DNA of 64,000 nt, taken from assembly GCA_946699065.1 (NCBI GenBank), contig CAMPDV010000243.1:369297-433296 (forward strand), written 5' to 3'. Position numbers and translations under genes: made by a program. Numbering within the stretch: the stretch's first letter is position 1; each line of letters opens with the position of its first letter. This document shows positions 21,126 to 32,047 of the stretch, in pieces. The notes below the pieces were generated by a model. That model was given only the letters and a program-made list of their open reading frames with translations. It searched no databases and was not told the DNA's origin. The DNA is from Loxodes magnus. Lineage: Eukaryota; Ciliophora; Karyorelictea; Loxodida; Loxodidae.

Positions 21126-22560
21126 TCAGCTAACGTCCCTGAAGATTAAATGGTAAGAGTCTACAAAAATGCCTATGATGATCTATCAGATATGGTGGTT
21201 CAGTTTATTTTAACCACTAACTGGAAAATACTGATTTAGTAGAGAAAAAGGCCATAGACTAAGAAGTGATACTAGTGTTTAGGAATCAAATATGGACAAG
21301 CAATGGCTAAATTCATTGTTAAGCAAAACGGAATGGTATATTTTGACTTCTAAAATGAAGAAAGATTCTAACAATTCACATAATTCAGGGAATGAGCATT
21401 CAAAGGCGTTATAATTCCTATCTAAGCAAGAAATTAATTAGAATACTTTTACATTCATAACTACCCATTTACTTCATAATGAACGAATATTTAAACATGA
21501 AGAAAGTAATGGACAAAATGAGGTAATAAGGAAAATCTAGAGGAGAGGTATAGCATATATACCCAAACACTATAATGCTAACAGGTAGCAGTGTAGTTTA
21601 CCTAGATTTAAAGGTATAGGCGAAACAAAGATATTATTAGAAGTAATAAACCTGAGCGGAAACAAAATGAGAATACAGCACCCAGTAAATTTTATTTGCT
21701 GCCTATGCAAATTGAAAGGGCACACAGACCCACAATGAAGAAGAGTGGAAGCAGCAAAAAAGAAAAAACTCCATACAAGAGAATTAGAGATGCTTGAAGA
21801 AAGAAGCTAAATTAACAATAAGCAAACCAGAATTAAAAGCAAATCAAGCAATTGAGATGATTATTAAATAAGGAGTATAAATGATTATAGAGAAAACAAG
21901 GAAAGAAGAGGAGAAAATAAAACGAGGAGAATAGAAAAATAATTAAAACAACTAAATAATTAAATAAAATAAAAAGTTTTTTATGCTAAAAGAACAAATA
22001 AGAATATTTTTCATCAAAATGGATTTGGTCATATGTAAGGCATTTAGAAATGTTCAAATAATTAAATAAAATAGAAAACAATCAACTATATAATAAGATA
22101 TAATATAAAGCAAATCAGAGAAAGGGATAGGATAAGTGATGGTAAAAGCGATAAACCCTAACAGAAGAAATAAGAAACAAACAAAATAGCATAATGGAGT
22201 ATGTAAGGAAAAACGTAAATAAAGAGAAAAACAAAAGAGATAGAACAAACTCAAGAAGAAAAAGAATAAAATTTAAGTTAAAAATGAGAAATATGAAGCA
22301 AACTGAAACAAGCTTTAATTAGAATTTACTAGGCTAACATACCAAAAACAAAAAGGAATAATCACCCAACAAAAACCGATATGAAAAGGCAAAAAAGAAG
22401 AATAGAATAGATAAGTAGAAGGAAAAGATAGATAATAAGTGAAAAAAGATATAAAAGAAAAAAAAATTAATAATGAAGAGAATACGGAAGCTAAGAATGA
22501 TAGATAAGAAGAAGAAAAGGTGGAGAAGGAAGATGAATAAAAAGAAGAATAAGGTGAAGA
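21126..22560 (+). pseudogene. LINE copy 2 ORF1 region and linker
   Basis: Starts A-N-V-P-E-D-Q-M-V-R-V-Y-K-N-A-Y-D-D-L. This frame preserves the N-terminal register lost in LINE copy 1. The knuckle at 21697-21738 reads C-C-L-C-K-L-K-G-H-T-D-P-Q-W: His is kept, the last Cys is TGA. The two copies together imply an ancestral C-x2-C-x4-H-x4-C. Several small indels interrupt the linker. Confidence 0.75.
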
Positions 22561-22574
22561 GGAAGTAGAGGGAA

Positions 22575-25440
22575 TGAGTGTTAAAAAAGATTAAGAATAA
22601 GTCATAAAAATAGGAACAGCAAATGTTAGGAAAATTATAAGTGCAAAAGAGGCATTAGCCAAATTTATGACTCAAAAATGTATCCACATAATGGCAATAT
22701 AAGAGATTTAGATTGAAGACTAAAAAATTAATGTGTAATATAGCAGGATATAAAAACTTAATAAATGTGGAGTCAAAAAAGGGAAAGGAGTAATATTATA
22801 TATTAGAAACGACATATGTAAGGAGATTAGAGAAATATAGAATGAAGTGAACCAAATGACACGTTTTGGAGGAGCGAGAGTGATGACCATTGAAATAAGG
22901 AGAAAATTGGCTGTAATAATTATTTATGCACATGTTGCAAATTACAACGAATAGAATGAGTTATTCTATAATTTAGTAAATAGATTTAAACTATAAAAGG
23001 TAGAATAAGGACTTTATGTAATGATTATAAACAAATGAAATGCACACATAAAGAAATGATTACAAAAGAAAACTAAATCAGCTGGAAAAAGAATGCTAAA
23101 GATCATGGAACATAATAATTTAATATGCCTTGATTCAATTGAAATATTTACTCTTGTTCACTAAAATATTTAATATAAAATAGATTACTTTTTAATTGAA
23201 GAGATATTGAGAGAAAAGGTGATAAAAGTATTTTTATTGCTCGTACGTAATAGGAGACCATAGACCTGGTATTATATAGGTAAAGATGGGTAAAGAAATA
23301 AGAAAGCCATAAAAGATAGCAAAAATAAATTACCTACTATTAAAGAAAAAAGAGATATAAGAAAAATTTGAAAGATTTATACAAGAAAATCTCTAAGAAG
23401 AAGAAATTGATAACCTAAATGGTACATAGGCTTATAAATGATAAAAGAAAAAGATATAAGAAGAGATTCAAATGGTATTGGAACAGTTAAAACATAAAAT
23501 TTTAAGACATATAAACACTCAGAAACTAAAAAACCTTCTTAATAGAAAAAATAATTAGTGATTACCCTTTCCAAAAGAAGATGTTAAGACTTTTAGGGAC
23601 GAATGATAGTAGTTATATGAAGATGGCGATAATAAGTTATCAAATAAATACTTAAATAAGAGACAAATAGTAGTAAACTAATATGAAATTTGAGAAAACA
23701 TTAAATAATTGGCGAAATAGGAAGCAACAGGACATGGTGAAATATAAGTAGGAACTATTTTAGCAGATGGGAAAAAATTAATAGAAGTAACTTGCAAAAT
23801 GATAACTAAGATGATTTAAGAAGGAGTATACATTAGGAGATGAAATAATAATACATAATATTAATACACAAAAAAGGAGCATAGATGAATCCGATGAACT
23901 ATAAACCAATCTCTTTATTGAATCGTACTTTAAAAATTGTAGACTCATGAATTTTCTAGCGACTATAAGGATATCTGCATAATGATAAAAGCAAATATTA
24001 ATATGGCTTTAAAAAAGGAAAATCATGCGCGCTATAAATCTTCAACCTAAGAACAGTATAGAAATGATGATGCGGAACAAAAAAAATGTTTTTGTAATAT
24101 TTGTTGATATTAAAAAAGCATACGACTCGACTGCAAAGAAAAGATATATGATAAATCCTAAACGATCTAAAAGTATCGGAATAGATATTTAAATTATTAG
24201 CAAACTTTTACTGTGAAGAAGAAATTAAACTGAAAGTCAATGAATAAATAGTATAGATATTTCGCGACAAATAAAGGTTAAAACAGAGAAAAATAAAGTC
24301 ACCGAGACAATTTAACCACATAATGGCAAGAATTCTTCATAACTTGAAAGATTAAAAGCTAGGAATTAAGTTAAACTATAAAAACGAAGAGATATGAACA
24401 TAAGAAATATATCAGGATGCTTTGCATATGCAGATGAATTAGCCTTAATAAGTGAATAAGAATAGTTATAGGAAATAATCCAAAATTTATCCTAATGGGT
24501 AGAAAAGTTCAAATTGGAAATTGCAGATAAAACAAAATGAATGATATGAAAAGCAGGAGAAAATAGTAACTGAGAAAAGATTGGAAATACTATCGAGGTG
24601 GGAAATTTAAAGATCGAAAGAGTAACGACCTTTTAGTACTCTGGTCATATAATAGAAGAGAACATCAGTTTTGAAAAACATATAGAGAATAGACTAGAAG
24701 CAGCATAAAAGATGTAAACATGAATGCAGGGAAAAATAACAATGAATAAGGGATTAACACCATATAATGCAGGAATAATGATAAACCCTTCGTAAGCTCA
24801 GTTTTCAGTTATGGAACAGAAGTGATTCCATATTGCGAATAATTTATAGCAAAATAAGTGAGGGAACAATTAGAAATATTATAGAGAAGATGGTAAGGAG
24901 CAGTCATAGATGTCTTTTTTTAAGTGCAAAATGAGATGTTTTAACATGAGCTGTAGTTTATAAAATTTAAACATTACCTTTAACAGGAAACGTTGAGATT
25001 AAGATGCAGATTAATAGGAACTAAGGAAAAACAGTAAAAGAATTAATGTTCGTAAATAATATGAGGTACGGCCAAATTCGAGAAATTCATTAGAACATAA
25101 GAAGATTAAAAATTAGCTAAAGCTGATTTGATAATAAAATATTATATCAAAGATATACTAGAAAAAAGGAAAAAAGAATATTGAATGAAAAAAATAGGAA
25201 AATACTATAGAGCAAGAAAAGGATAATTTTTATTAGTTCATAAGCTTGATTAAGAAGAAAAGAGTAAAAACGAAAATTAGTAAAATATGTAAGAAAAAAA
25301 AAGGAATCTTGTAATAAAGATCTTATAAAGCGTAAATAGGAAAAAGACAGAAGAACAAAAGAACAAAAGATAATGTAGAGGAAAATGACGAAGATATGTA
25401 ATTAATAAGAGAAGAATTTCTATTACCTGAAGGCTCATTT
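22575..25440 (+). pseudogene. LINE copy 2 ORF2 (EN and RT)
   Basis: EN: G-T-A-N-V-R near 22614, I-Q-E-I-Q near 22700, N-K-W-N-A-H-I near 23031 (Gly-Asp lost), Y-K-I-D-Y-F-L-I near 23180. RT: G-F-K-K-G-K-S near 24005, V-D-I-K-K-A-Y-D-S near 24103, F-A-Y-A-D-E-L-A-L-I near 24420 (second catalytic Asp now Glu). The two internal deletions and multiple frame changes leave it non-functional. Confidence 0.8.
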
Positions 25441-25528
25441 GAAGAAGCGGATATATATTGAGATATGGAAAGATATGGAAAGTTATGGAAAAAGCTGCGC
25501 ATTAACAAAGGGCTAAGCGCTCTATAAT

Positions 25529-25979
25529 AGAATTTTTTTATTTAGTTATTATTTTAAATCTTTCTAAATCTTCTATGTTTTTCAGAATTAGTTGAAAGTA
25601 TTTAAATTTGTATTATTTTAATAATTAGAAAAAATAGTTTCTTATTAAATTATTAGTATAATACCGAATTTCTTTCTAACTTTATATAAATAATTATTTA
25701 TATTGGGAATACCAAGCAATGCTTAAATTAATTTTATTGGTTTATGATTATTGCTGTAAAAGAATTTATTAAGGATTTTTATGACTAAGAATTGAATTTA
25801 ATTGAATATTTAAATTATTATATTTTTATAGTTTATAGATTGAATAACTATTTTAATTGTTTATAATTCAAATTACTAGATTCTTTTTTCTTACTTAGAC
25901 TTTTATTTCATTATCTACATAAAGCATTTATATCATTTTTCTATTTATCTATTTAATTATAAACTTAAAAAGTTTCTCT
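25529..25979. other. AT-rich stretch, nothing recognised
   Basis: May hold the promoter of the RNA candidate that follows, but no box is evident. Equivalent to 55801-56251 in unit 2. Confidence 0.5.
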
Positions 25980-26265
25980 TATGAGGGACTAGAAACCCTT
26001 TTCCAGCTAAATATACAAGAGCACTCTCTTGACGCACATAACGTAGTATCCTGGTACTTAATTCAATAAGCTTCAACCGAGAAGTTCTAAAACTATTGGT
26101 AGATAGATTTCAAGCCGCTAGCAAGAGAGAATAGCCAGAAAAATTTGCCTCACTTGCTGAGATTGACTCTAATTAGATACCTTCTAAGCGACAGGATAGG
26201 AACTTGATCTTATCCTAAAAGTAGAAGGTTTGATCAGAAAATAAACCTCAACTCTGGCCATTTTT
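25980..26265 (+). ncRNA. Candidate structured RNA gene ending in T5
   Basis: GC-richer than its surroundings and rich in nested complementarity. CAAGAG pairs with CTCTTG across a CACT loop near 26008-26025. GCCAGA (26134-26139) pairs with TCTGGC (26253-26258). Inside that arm ACCTTCTA (26179-26186) pairs with TAGAAGGT (26222-26229), and inside that GGATAGG (26194-26200) pairs with CTTATCC (26209-26215) around an 8-nt loop. TTTTT (26261-26265) directly follows the outer stem, as at a pol III terminator. I could not match it to 5S, U1-U6, SRP, RNase P or a known telomerase RNA. Strand is inferred from the T-run. Confidence 0.55.
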
Positions 26266-26711
26266 AATTATTAAATTTTTTATTTTAGCAAAATATTTAT
26301 AAAAGAATAGAATTGCCAATCTTCCTTTAAGTTTAATAATTACAAGTAAAGCTATAATTATTAAATAAGTTATATTATTAATTATAAAGTAAATTATTTA
26401 AAAATTGTTTATATTAGCAATTCATAAAGCCAAATTTAAATAATATAGTAATTTATTTAATTTCTTTATCTAGATATTAAGGACTCTATTTATATGTTCC
26501 TTATAAATAAACTGCTTACTCTATTTATAACTGTTTTCTTTTATATGAGTAGGTCAAGTTTAGAATGCTTGTAAATAAACACTTTTATTATTTATAAATA
26601 TACAGTCTAATCAATATAATCACATATACTTTAGTAAGTTTTGACAAATTAGATAATAATTAAATAATTTAAGACTAAAAAGTTAATTTTAATTCGAAAA
26701 TATTCCCTTAA
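26266..26711. other. AT-rich stretch, nothing recognised
   Basis: No supported feature. Equivalent to 56538-56983 in unit 2. Confidence 0.5.
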
Positions 26712-27180
26712 CAAGCTTTCCCATTTTGCTTTCTTTATCTCATAAGTAAATAAATAAGCATCACAGTTATATTAATATATATTCTATCTCATAACGATGG
26801 GTTAAGTAAAAACTCAATAAGAAGTTTCAAACTCGGCTCCATGCTTTAAAAAGGATTTAAAATCAAATAACAAAGTATCTATTTTAGGCTTGCTGTTATA
26901 GTAAACAAAAGAGGCATTTTTATTCTGTAAATATGCAGCTGTTGTTCTCGCAGCAGTGGGAAGACAAACATCATTTAAAGTTCATTCGTTAATATCCTTA
27001 TTATAAACTTATATCGTTTAAATAGTATCATTTCCTCCTACTACATATATTTACTTGCTTGTTTAAATAGTTCCAAAGCATCAAGTTATAACTGGAATAT
27101 CAGCTATAATATTGAACTATTTGTTTTATAAATTAAAAACTTCACATACTTTTGTGTTATAGCCTGATAGAACATAAATG
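26712..27180 (-). pseudogene. 3' fragment of the minus-strand kelch gene
   Basis: Nearly identical to the C-terminal half of the gene at 16303-17199, from I-Y-V-L-S-G-Y to K-A-K-W-E-S-L. It stops abruptly at 27180 on the 5' side, where family Y sequence begins, and at 26712 just before the stop codon. High similarity implies a recent copy. No TAA/TAG tail or target repeats identify the mechanism. Unit 2 copy: 56984-57452. Confidence 0.8.
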
Positions 27181-27598
27181 TCTGAGATATGTTCCAGAAA
27201 GCGCTTACCACTCTATCGTGAGACGTAAGTCTTAATTCGATTTCATCTTGCTTGTTCAGATTCTCCATTAATTTGTCGTTGTTCTTTTTAAGCTTCCTGA
27301 CCTCTTCCTGGAGATTAAGTACCACTTTGATAAGCTATTCCATACTCATCGATCTAGAAAGATTGAGCTCTGAGATCTCCTCTTAGTGAAGAGCAGACTC
27401 TGTCTGCTTCCTTGGTTTCTCTTATGAGGTTGGATTTGTTGTATATGCAGTCTTCTGAGTTTGTTTATTTTCCTCTCCAAGATATTAGGATTAAGAAAAA
27501 GGTGAGGATTGAGGGAAAGAAGACTATCCAAGATTGGATTCATATTTTCACTCCAATATTTTGGAGGTGGTATAAAAACCTCTTTTGAATTCTTGCAT
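27181..27598 (-). pseudogene. Family Y ORF, 5' part fused to kelch fragment
   Basis: From the ATG at 27598 one minus-strand frame reads M-Q-E-F-K-R-G-F-Y-T-T-S-K, a Ser/Pro/Gln-rich region, then M-S-M-E-Q-L-I-K-V-V-L-N-L-Q-E-E-V and a Lys-rich coiled coil ending A-F-W-N-I-S-Q-T. At 27181 it runs into the kelch fragment. The same order (I-K-V-V-L-D-L-Q-E-E-V, A-F-W-N-I-S-Q) occurs in the fuller copy at 29580. Less AT-rich, with few reassigned codons. Unit 2 copy: 57453-57870. Confidence 0.6.
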
Positions 27599-27829
27599 TT
27601 TATACTTATAAGCATATTTTTATTATAATATTTTATATTATTCTATATTTATCTTAAATCAAGAAAAAATCTATTTTAGTCTTTTCTAATGCTTCTTAAA
27701 TTCTTTTATATTGTCAAATTGATTTCGTTATTTAAATTTTCTTAATTAAAAATAGTTGATAAATTGCTTATATTTATATATTATTTATATATAAATTGTT
27801 AATCCTATATAATTATTATTTTTTTTAAT

Positions 27830-28400
27830 TTAGGAATAAATAAAATTCTTTCTTTCTCTTGTACGATCCTTCAAAAATATTCTTCATTTTAATATTGCTT
27901 GCTTCTGTTATTCCTTCTATATATTTGTCCTTATTATGTGCAGTATAATTAATTCATTCTATTTCATAGATTTGCTTCTTCATTCTTTTGCTTTTTAACG
28001 TAATGCCAATATTAACCAACTAAGTGTCCTTTTATCTTATTAAACCAGTATCTTGGAATTTTTCTCTATTTATAGACTATTTCTTGATCTGTCTCAATGT
28101 TGACTCCATTCGATTAATGTTTTAAAAATTGATATCTTATGAGTTGCAGTCTTGCTAATTTTTTCTTATATCTATATTAATCCCAAATTTACTTCTAAAG
28201 ATTCAGGTTTACTGTTGATTTATTTTTTAATTAACTATTATCTTACTGAATGCTCACAATATTTGCTAGGAGAGTCTTAATTTTTGTTTAGTTGCATGAA
28301 TTATCTTTATAAATCCTTATTTTCTGTAAATAATATTTCAATTACTTTAGTAATAAGATTGAGGGTTATCTATATCTTTTGTTTATTCTAAGTCTAAATA
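27830..28400 (-). pseudogene. Family X zinc-knuckle remnant (reverse)
   Basis: The minus strand reads Y-W-F-N-K-I-K-G-H-L-V-G-Q-Y-W near 28010-28050, matching the knuckle region of the remnant at 6167-6208 with all Cys lost. An uncharged/charged mix similar to that copy follows. Highly decayed; call rests on that alignment only. Unit 2 copy: 58102-58672. Confidence 0.3.
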
Positions 28401-29579
28401 ATTTAGTTTAATATATAATAATAATTTTCTAAGAAAGATACTTAAATACTAAAATATAAATTCTTGCTACCATTTTATAAATAAAGGAATTAAATTATTT
28501 TAATGTTTATTTAATCTATTTATATATCTTAAGTATCCCTTTATTATTTAAAGCTTATTTTTCCTTCTAAACCTATATCTATAAAACTATTTTTTAATTA
28601 CATTTTAGTAAGATAGTAATAAAATATTAAAAAAGCTTTAAAGATTCATGCTTTCAGTATTAGAATCATTTTGCTTGGCTTTCTAGATAACTTTTATCTT
28701 AAATAAGATTATGCTTGGAAATTATAAGTAAATATAATAAAATTTAGTATCTATGAAATAAGAATAAATCAAATTAAATCTTAAATTTAACTATTTAATA
28801 GACTAGTAAATCTATTTAAGCTAAAAAGATAATCATAAATATACCAATATTTTATAATTAAACAAACAGTTAAAGTAGGTTTAAATAAATAAGAGATTCT
28901 TAAGGCTAATTATTTATAAGAGAGATTAACTAAAGTTAACTTAAATTTTTATTTAAAATGATTTTTTTAAATAAAATCACAAGGAAAATGATTGAAGTAG
29001 AAAAGGCTTGTTGATTTAATTAGAAATAAATATTTAGTTATAATAAATAGAGTTAATTATAAAATTTATTTGTGAACTTAAAAAATTTAAAAATTATTTA
29101 AGCTTATCAAGAAATAACTTTTATGAATTTCTTCATAAGTTAAAGTTAAACTTATTGTATCTTTAAATTATAAATTTTTTATGTTTTATAAATAAAAATA
29201 ATATTCTCCCATATTTTAAATAAAAAATTTTAATCTTAATAGAAATTTTACCATTTTCTGGATTAATTTATCTTTTTATTTTTTTTGAATTTATATTGGT
29301 ATAGATTCAAATTTTTCTAAATTTTTTTATAATAAAAATGAGTAAATTTTATAACTAATAGAGAGAATCTTTTAAAAATAAATTTATAAGATAGCTTAAT
29401 CAGATTTAAGAAATTATTATTTATTTAATTTTTATACTTCTTAATTTTTTATTTATAGAGAAAATTAGTTCTAGTTCCTTTATAATTTATTTATTATCAT
29501 TTTATCGTAAATTATACATTTTTTTTATTTTTATAATTTAATTTCAAATAACATTCATATAATAATACTTTAAGAAAAG
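28400..29579. other. Long AT-rich stretch, nothing recognised
   Basis: About 1.2 kb of A/T-dominated sequence without motif, hairpin or repeat match. Equivalent to 58672-59852 in unit 2. Confidence 0.5.
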
Positions 29580-30470
29580 ATGTCAGGAATCAAACCAGGA
29601 TTTTTCACGGCTCCAAAATGGCAGAGTTAGCGACATACTAGAAAGGCTAGGACAAAAGAAAAGAATACCAAAAAGATCACCCATCATGATGAGTCTCCCA
29701 CTCTGAAGATAAGCCTAGGAAAATGGCTAAAAATATAAGGCGCTCGAAATTCTCGAATCTCATCAAATAGAGATAAATAAATTATGATTAGCTGATTAAA
29801 GTGGTGCTTGACCTCCAGGAAGAGGTTAAAAATAATGAAGAAAAATAATAAGAAGTTAATGGAAAAACTTGAACTTGCTGAGAAAATAGTATCGAGATTC
29901 ATGAACTAAGTAAGAGACCTTAATGCATTTTGAAACATTTCACAAGACTAAAACAACTAATCTCAAAACTAAAAAAGAAGAGGAAAGAATTTATCAACAA
30001 ATTGAAGAAAAAAAAATCAGTATAAATTGCAGCGTTAAATGGAACTGAAAGCATAAAGGAATTTCCAATGATAATTGAAGGTGAAAATAACTCAAAGATT
30101 TCAACCTAAACGAAAAACAAGAAGTTGCTATTATTGTAACTCTCAAAAGCATCTGTGGAAAAAGTGCTAGAAATTTCTCAATTTCAAGTAAGAATATTGA
30201 AACTAGTAGATGTAGTTGGAAAGCAAAAAGAAGAAATAATAACAACTGAAACTATTTAGAGAAAGGGAAAGATTAAATTTTAACAAATTTGGGAAATTTA
30301 CAAGAAAAAAGACATCTAACATCTAATTAAAAAAAATTAAAGGACAACATGCATGGCAAGGAGAAAAGTTTTTAAGATTTTCAGATTATTATATTAAGCC
30401 TCTAGAGTAATCTAGAGCTGGCGGGAAAGAGGTTGAAATACCTTCAAGAAGGCCAAATGTTTAATTTTGT
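29580..30470 (+). pseudogene. Family Y coiled-coil / CCHC ORF
   Basis: Begins M-S-G-I-K-P-G-F-F-T-A-P-K-W at 29580, a basic region, then the Y signature I-K-V-V-L-D-L-Q-E-E-V and A-F-W-N-I-S-Q. A perfect CCHC knuckle follows at 30126-30167: C-Y-Y-C-N-S-Q-K-H-L-W-K-K-C (C-x2-C-x4-H-x4-C). A Lys/Gln-rich C terminus runs to about 30470. Comparison with the fragment at 27181-27598 shows a one-base length difference near 29840, so the N- and C-terminal parts are in different registers. ORF1-like, as in family Z but with different flanking domains. Unit 2 copy: 59853-60743. Confidence 0.55.
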
Positions 30471-30895
30471 ATTTGTAAGCTGATATAATCTTTATTTTTT
30501 GCAACCCGAATCCAAATATAATAATTTAAGTTAATTAAATTTTATTTAGTGACTGTTTTAATTAATTTAAAAAATGTATAAAAGTAAATGTTACTGTCTC
30601 CATCTATTTGTTTTAATTAAATTTAATAGGTTTATAAATGTTAATTATTTTTATTAGTATTCACCCTATAAATTAATTCTTAAAATAGTAATTTTTTATA
30701 CTTTTATGTATAGGATAAATTGATTAAGACTTTGGTATTTAAATTAATGAAATTTTAATTATAAAAGAAGGAATATGATTATTAAGACATATCTCTAGAC
30801 ATTTTATTTTAAATATTTATGTACATGTTTTATACTTAATTTAATATATTTAAATTATTAAATTTTAATTTAATATTTAACAAATTATCAATTTT
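30471..30895. other. AT-rich stretch before a solitary tail
   Basis: Just upstream, at 30451, CCTTCAAGAAGGCC resembles the first 14 bp of the LINE head, and a LINE tail follows at 30896. This might be a ~490-bp LINE deletion derivative, but the body shows no other LINE sequence. Equivalent to 60744-61168 in unit 2. Confidence 0.35.
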
Positions 30896-30940
30896 ATTAA
30901 AAAGAGATGCGCAAAAACGTGATACTAGGCGCTCTATAAT
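30896..30940 (+). repeat. Solitary LINE/SINE hairpin tail
   Basis: AAAGAGATGCGC...GGCGCTCTATAAT, followed by AAAATTGATTTATT as after the LINE tail at 16182. No recognisable SINE head precedes it. Unit 2 copy: 61169-61213. Confidence 0.65.
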
Positions 30941-31026
30941 AAAATTGATTTATTATTTAAATTTTTGAAAACTAATTTAATGGAAATAATTTACTAATAA
31001 TAATAATAATAATATACTTAAAGTTA

Positions 31027-31827
31027 TTAAGGTTTTGCATTTCCTGGAATTTCGACCAGTTCCTGCGGACATTTTTTTAAACGTGGGTGTGTTCCACGAC
31101 CTTTTTTGAAAGTGGGAGGTTACCACTATAGACTTCCAAGTGGTCTTGCAAAAAGCTTTTATTTGTAGATCCCTGTTGGAGTTATTCATAGTTTATTGAG
31201 TTGTCTCCATGTTCTTTTCTGCTCTTATTCGTTTATTCTCTTTCATTATCAGCAGTTTCTTAATAAATGATTATTTTATTTGCAATATCAGCACAGTTTA
31301 TTTTCTCATTTTTATTTCGTTCTTTTAATCGATAGTTTATTTTCTATTTTTTCTAGTCTTTAAATGAAGTTCATATCGATCATTTCTTTTCCTGGATTTT
31401 ATTCTACTTTTGAGTATATTGGTGTCTTTTCTATTTCCATTTTCGTATCATATTTAAAGTTTTATTGTGGCTAAGTTCAGAGTTATTCCTCCGTTATCAA
31501 ATTACTTTGAATGAGCTGTCTTCTGAGTATTAATAATTCGTTATTTTAATCCTCTATGCTATTCATTAATTCCCTTATTTTTTCGCCTAAGTTGTAAGTT
31601 GTTTCTTCATAATTTGAGATTACTTTTTACATTTGGTCTAATTAAATTTAAAGTTTTTGATTAGTTTCGTTTTTAGGTTAACTTATCTCTATTTATCCTA
31701 CCATAACTTTACCTGCTGAAGAAGAGCTTGGCTCCTCCTATTGTTATTATTTTTTCTAAATTTCTTTTGCCGCTTTTCTCTTTAGGTTTCTAAGTTAATT
31801 TTTTGAGAGTCGAAGAGATTAATCCAT
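31027..31827 (-). CDS. Family Z coiled-coil / CCHC zinc-knuckle protein
   Basis: 266 residues, minus strand, ATG at 31827, tandem TAA at the end. M-D-Q-S-L-R-L-S-K-N-Q, S-S-S-S-A-G-K-V, G-E-K-I-R-E-L-M-N-S-I-E-D-Q, knuckle C-W-Y-C-K-Q-N-N-H-L-L-R-N-C, then L-W-I-T-P-T-G-I-Y-K-Q-K align in order with the protein at 45825. The frame is conserved up to the C-terminal ~20 residues, where the two copies differ by one base. Conservation of frame between diverged copies implies selection for protein. A TAA microsatellite lies just beyond the 3' end (about 31001-31017). Confidence 0.7.
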
Positions 31828-31986
31828 TTTATTAAATTTAAATTTGATAGTATTTTAAAAATTAAAAGTTAAAATATATTTATAAATAAATTAAACACAT
31901 AAAGTATTATTTTTATATATCATATACTTAATTCATTATATATATTATTAGTCAAAACTTATATCTTTATTATAAAAAATACATCA

Positions 31987-32010
31987 AACTCGACAAAACT
32001 CGAAAGATCG
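31987..32010 (+). promoter_or_regulatory. CTCGA motif pair upstream of TRIM-like gene 2
   Basis: ACTCGACAAA and ACTCGAAAG lie 40-60 bp before the ATG at 32048, mirroring 3600-3632. Unit 2 copy: 62259-62284. Confidence 0.4.
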
Positions 32011-32047
32011 ATGGTTTAAATTTTAAATTTTTATTTTAATTAAAAAA

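Larger units (their letters stand above)
20800..25528 (+). mobile_element. LINE copy 2, internally deleted
   Basis: Same family as LINE copy 1. The head at 20800-20905, ORF1, endonuclease, RT and hairpin tail (25486-25528) are all collinear. Relative to copy 1 it lacks about 230 bp between EN and RT (junction near 23535) and about 510 bp near the C terminus, including the CCHC finger (junction near 25055). More substitutions in catalytic motifs indicate an older insertion. Present whole in both units. Confidence 0.9.

Noticed and set aside
25980-26265. Protein reading of the RNA candidate
   Set aside because: A plausible peptide can be read, but any region is open under this code, and the nested perfect stems with a T5 end are better explained by an RNA.
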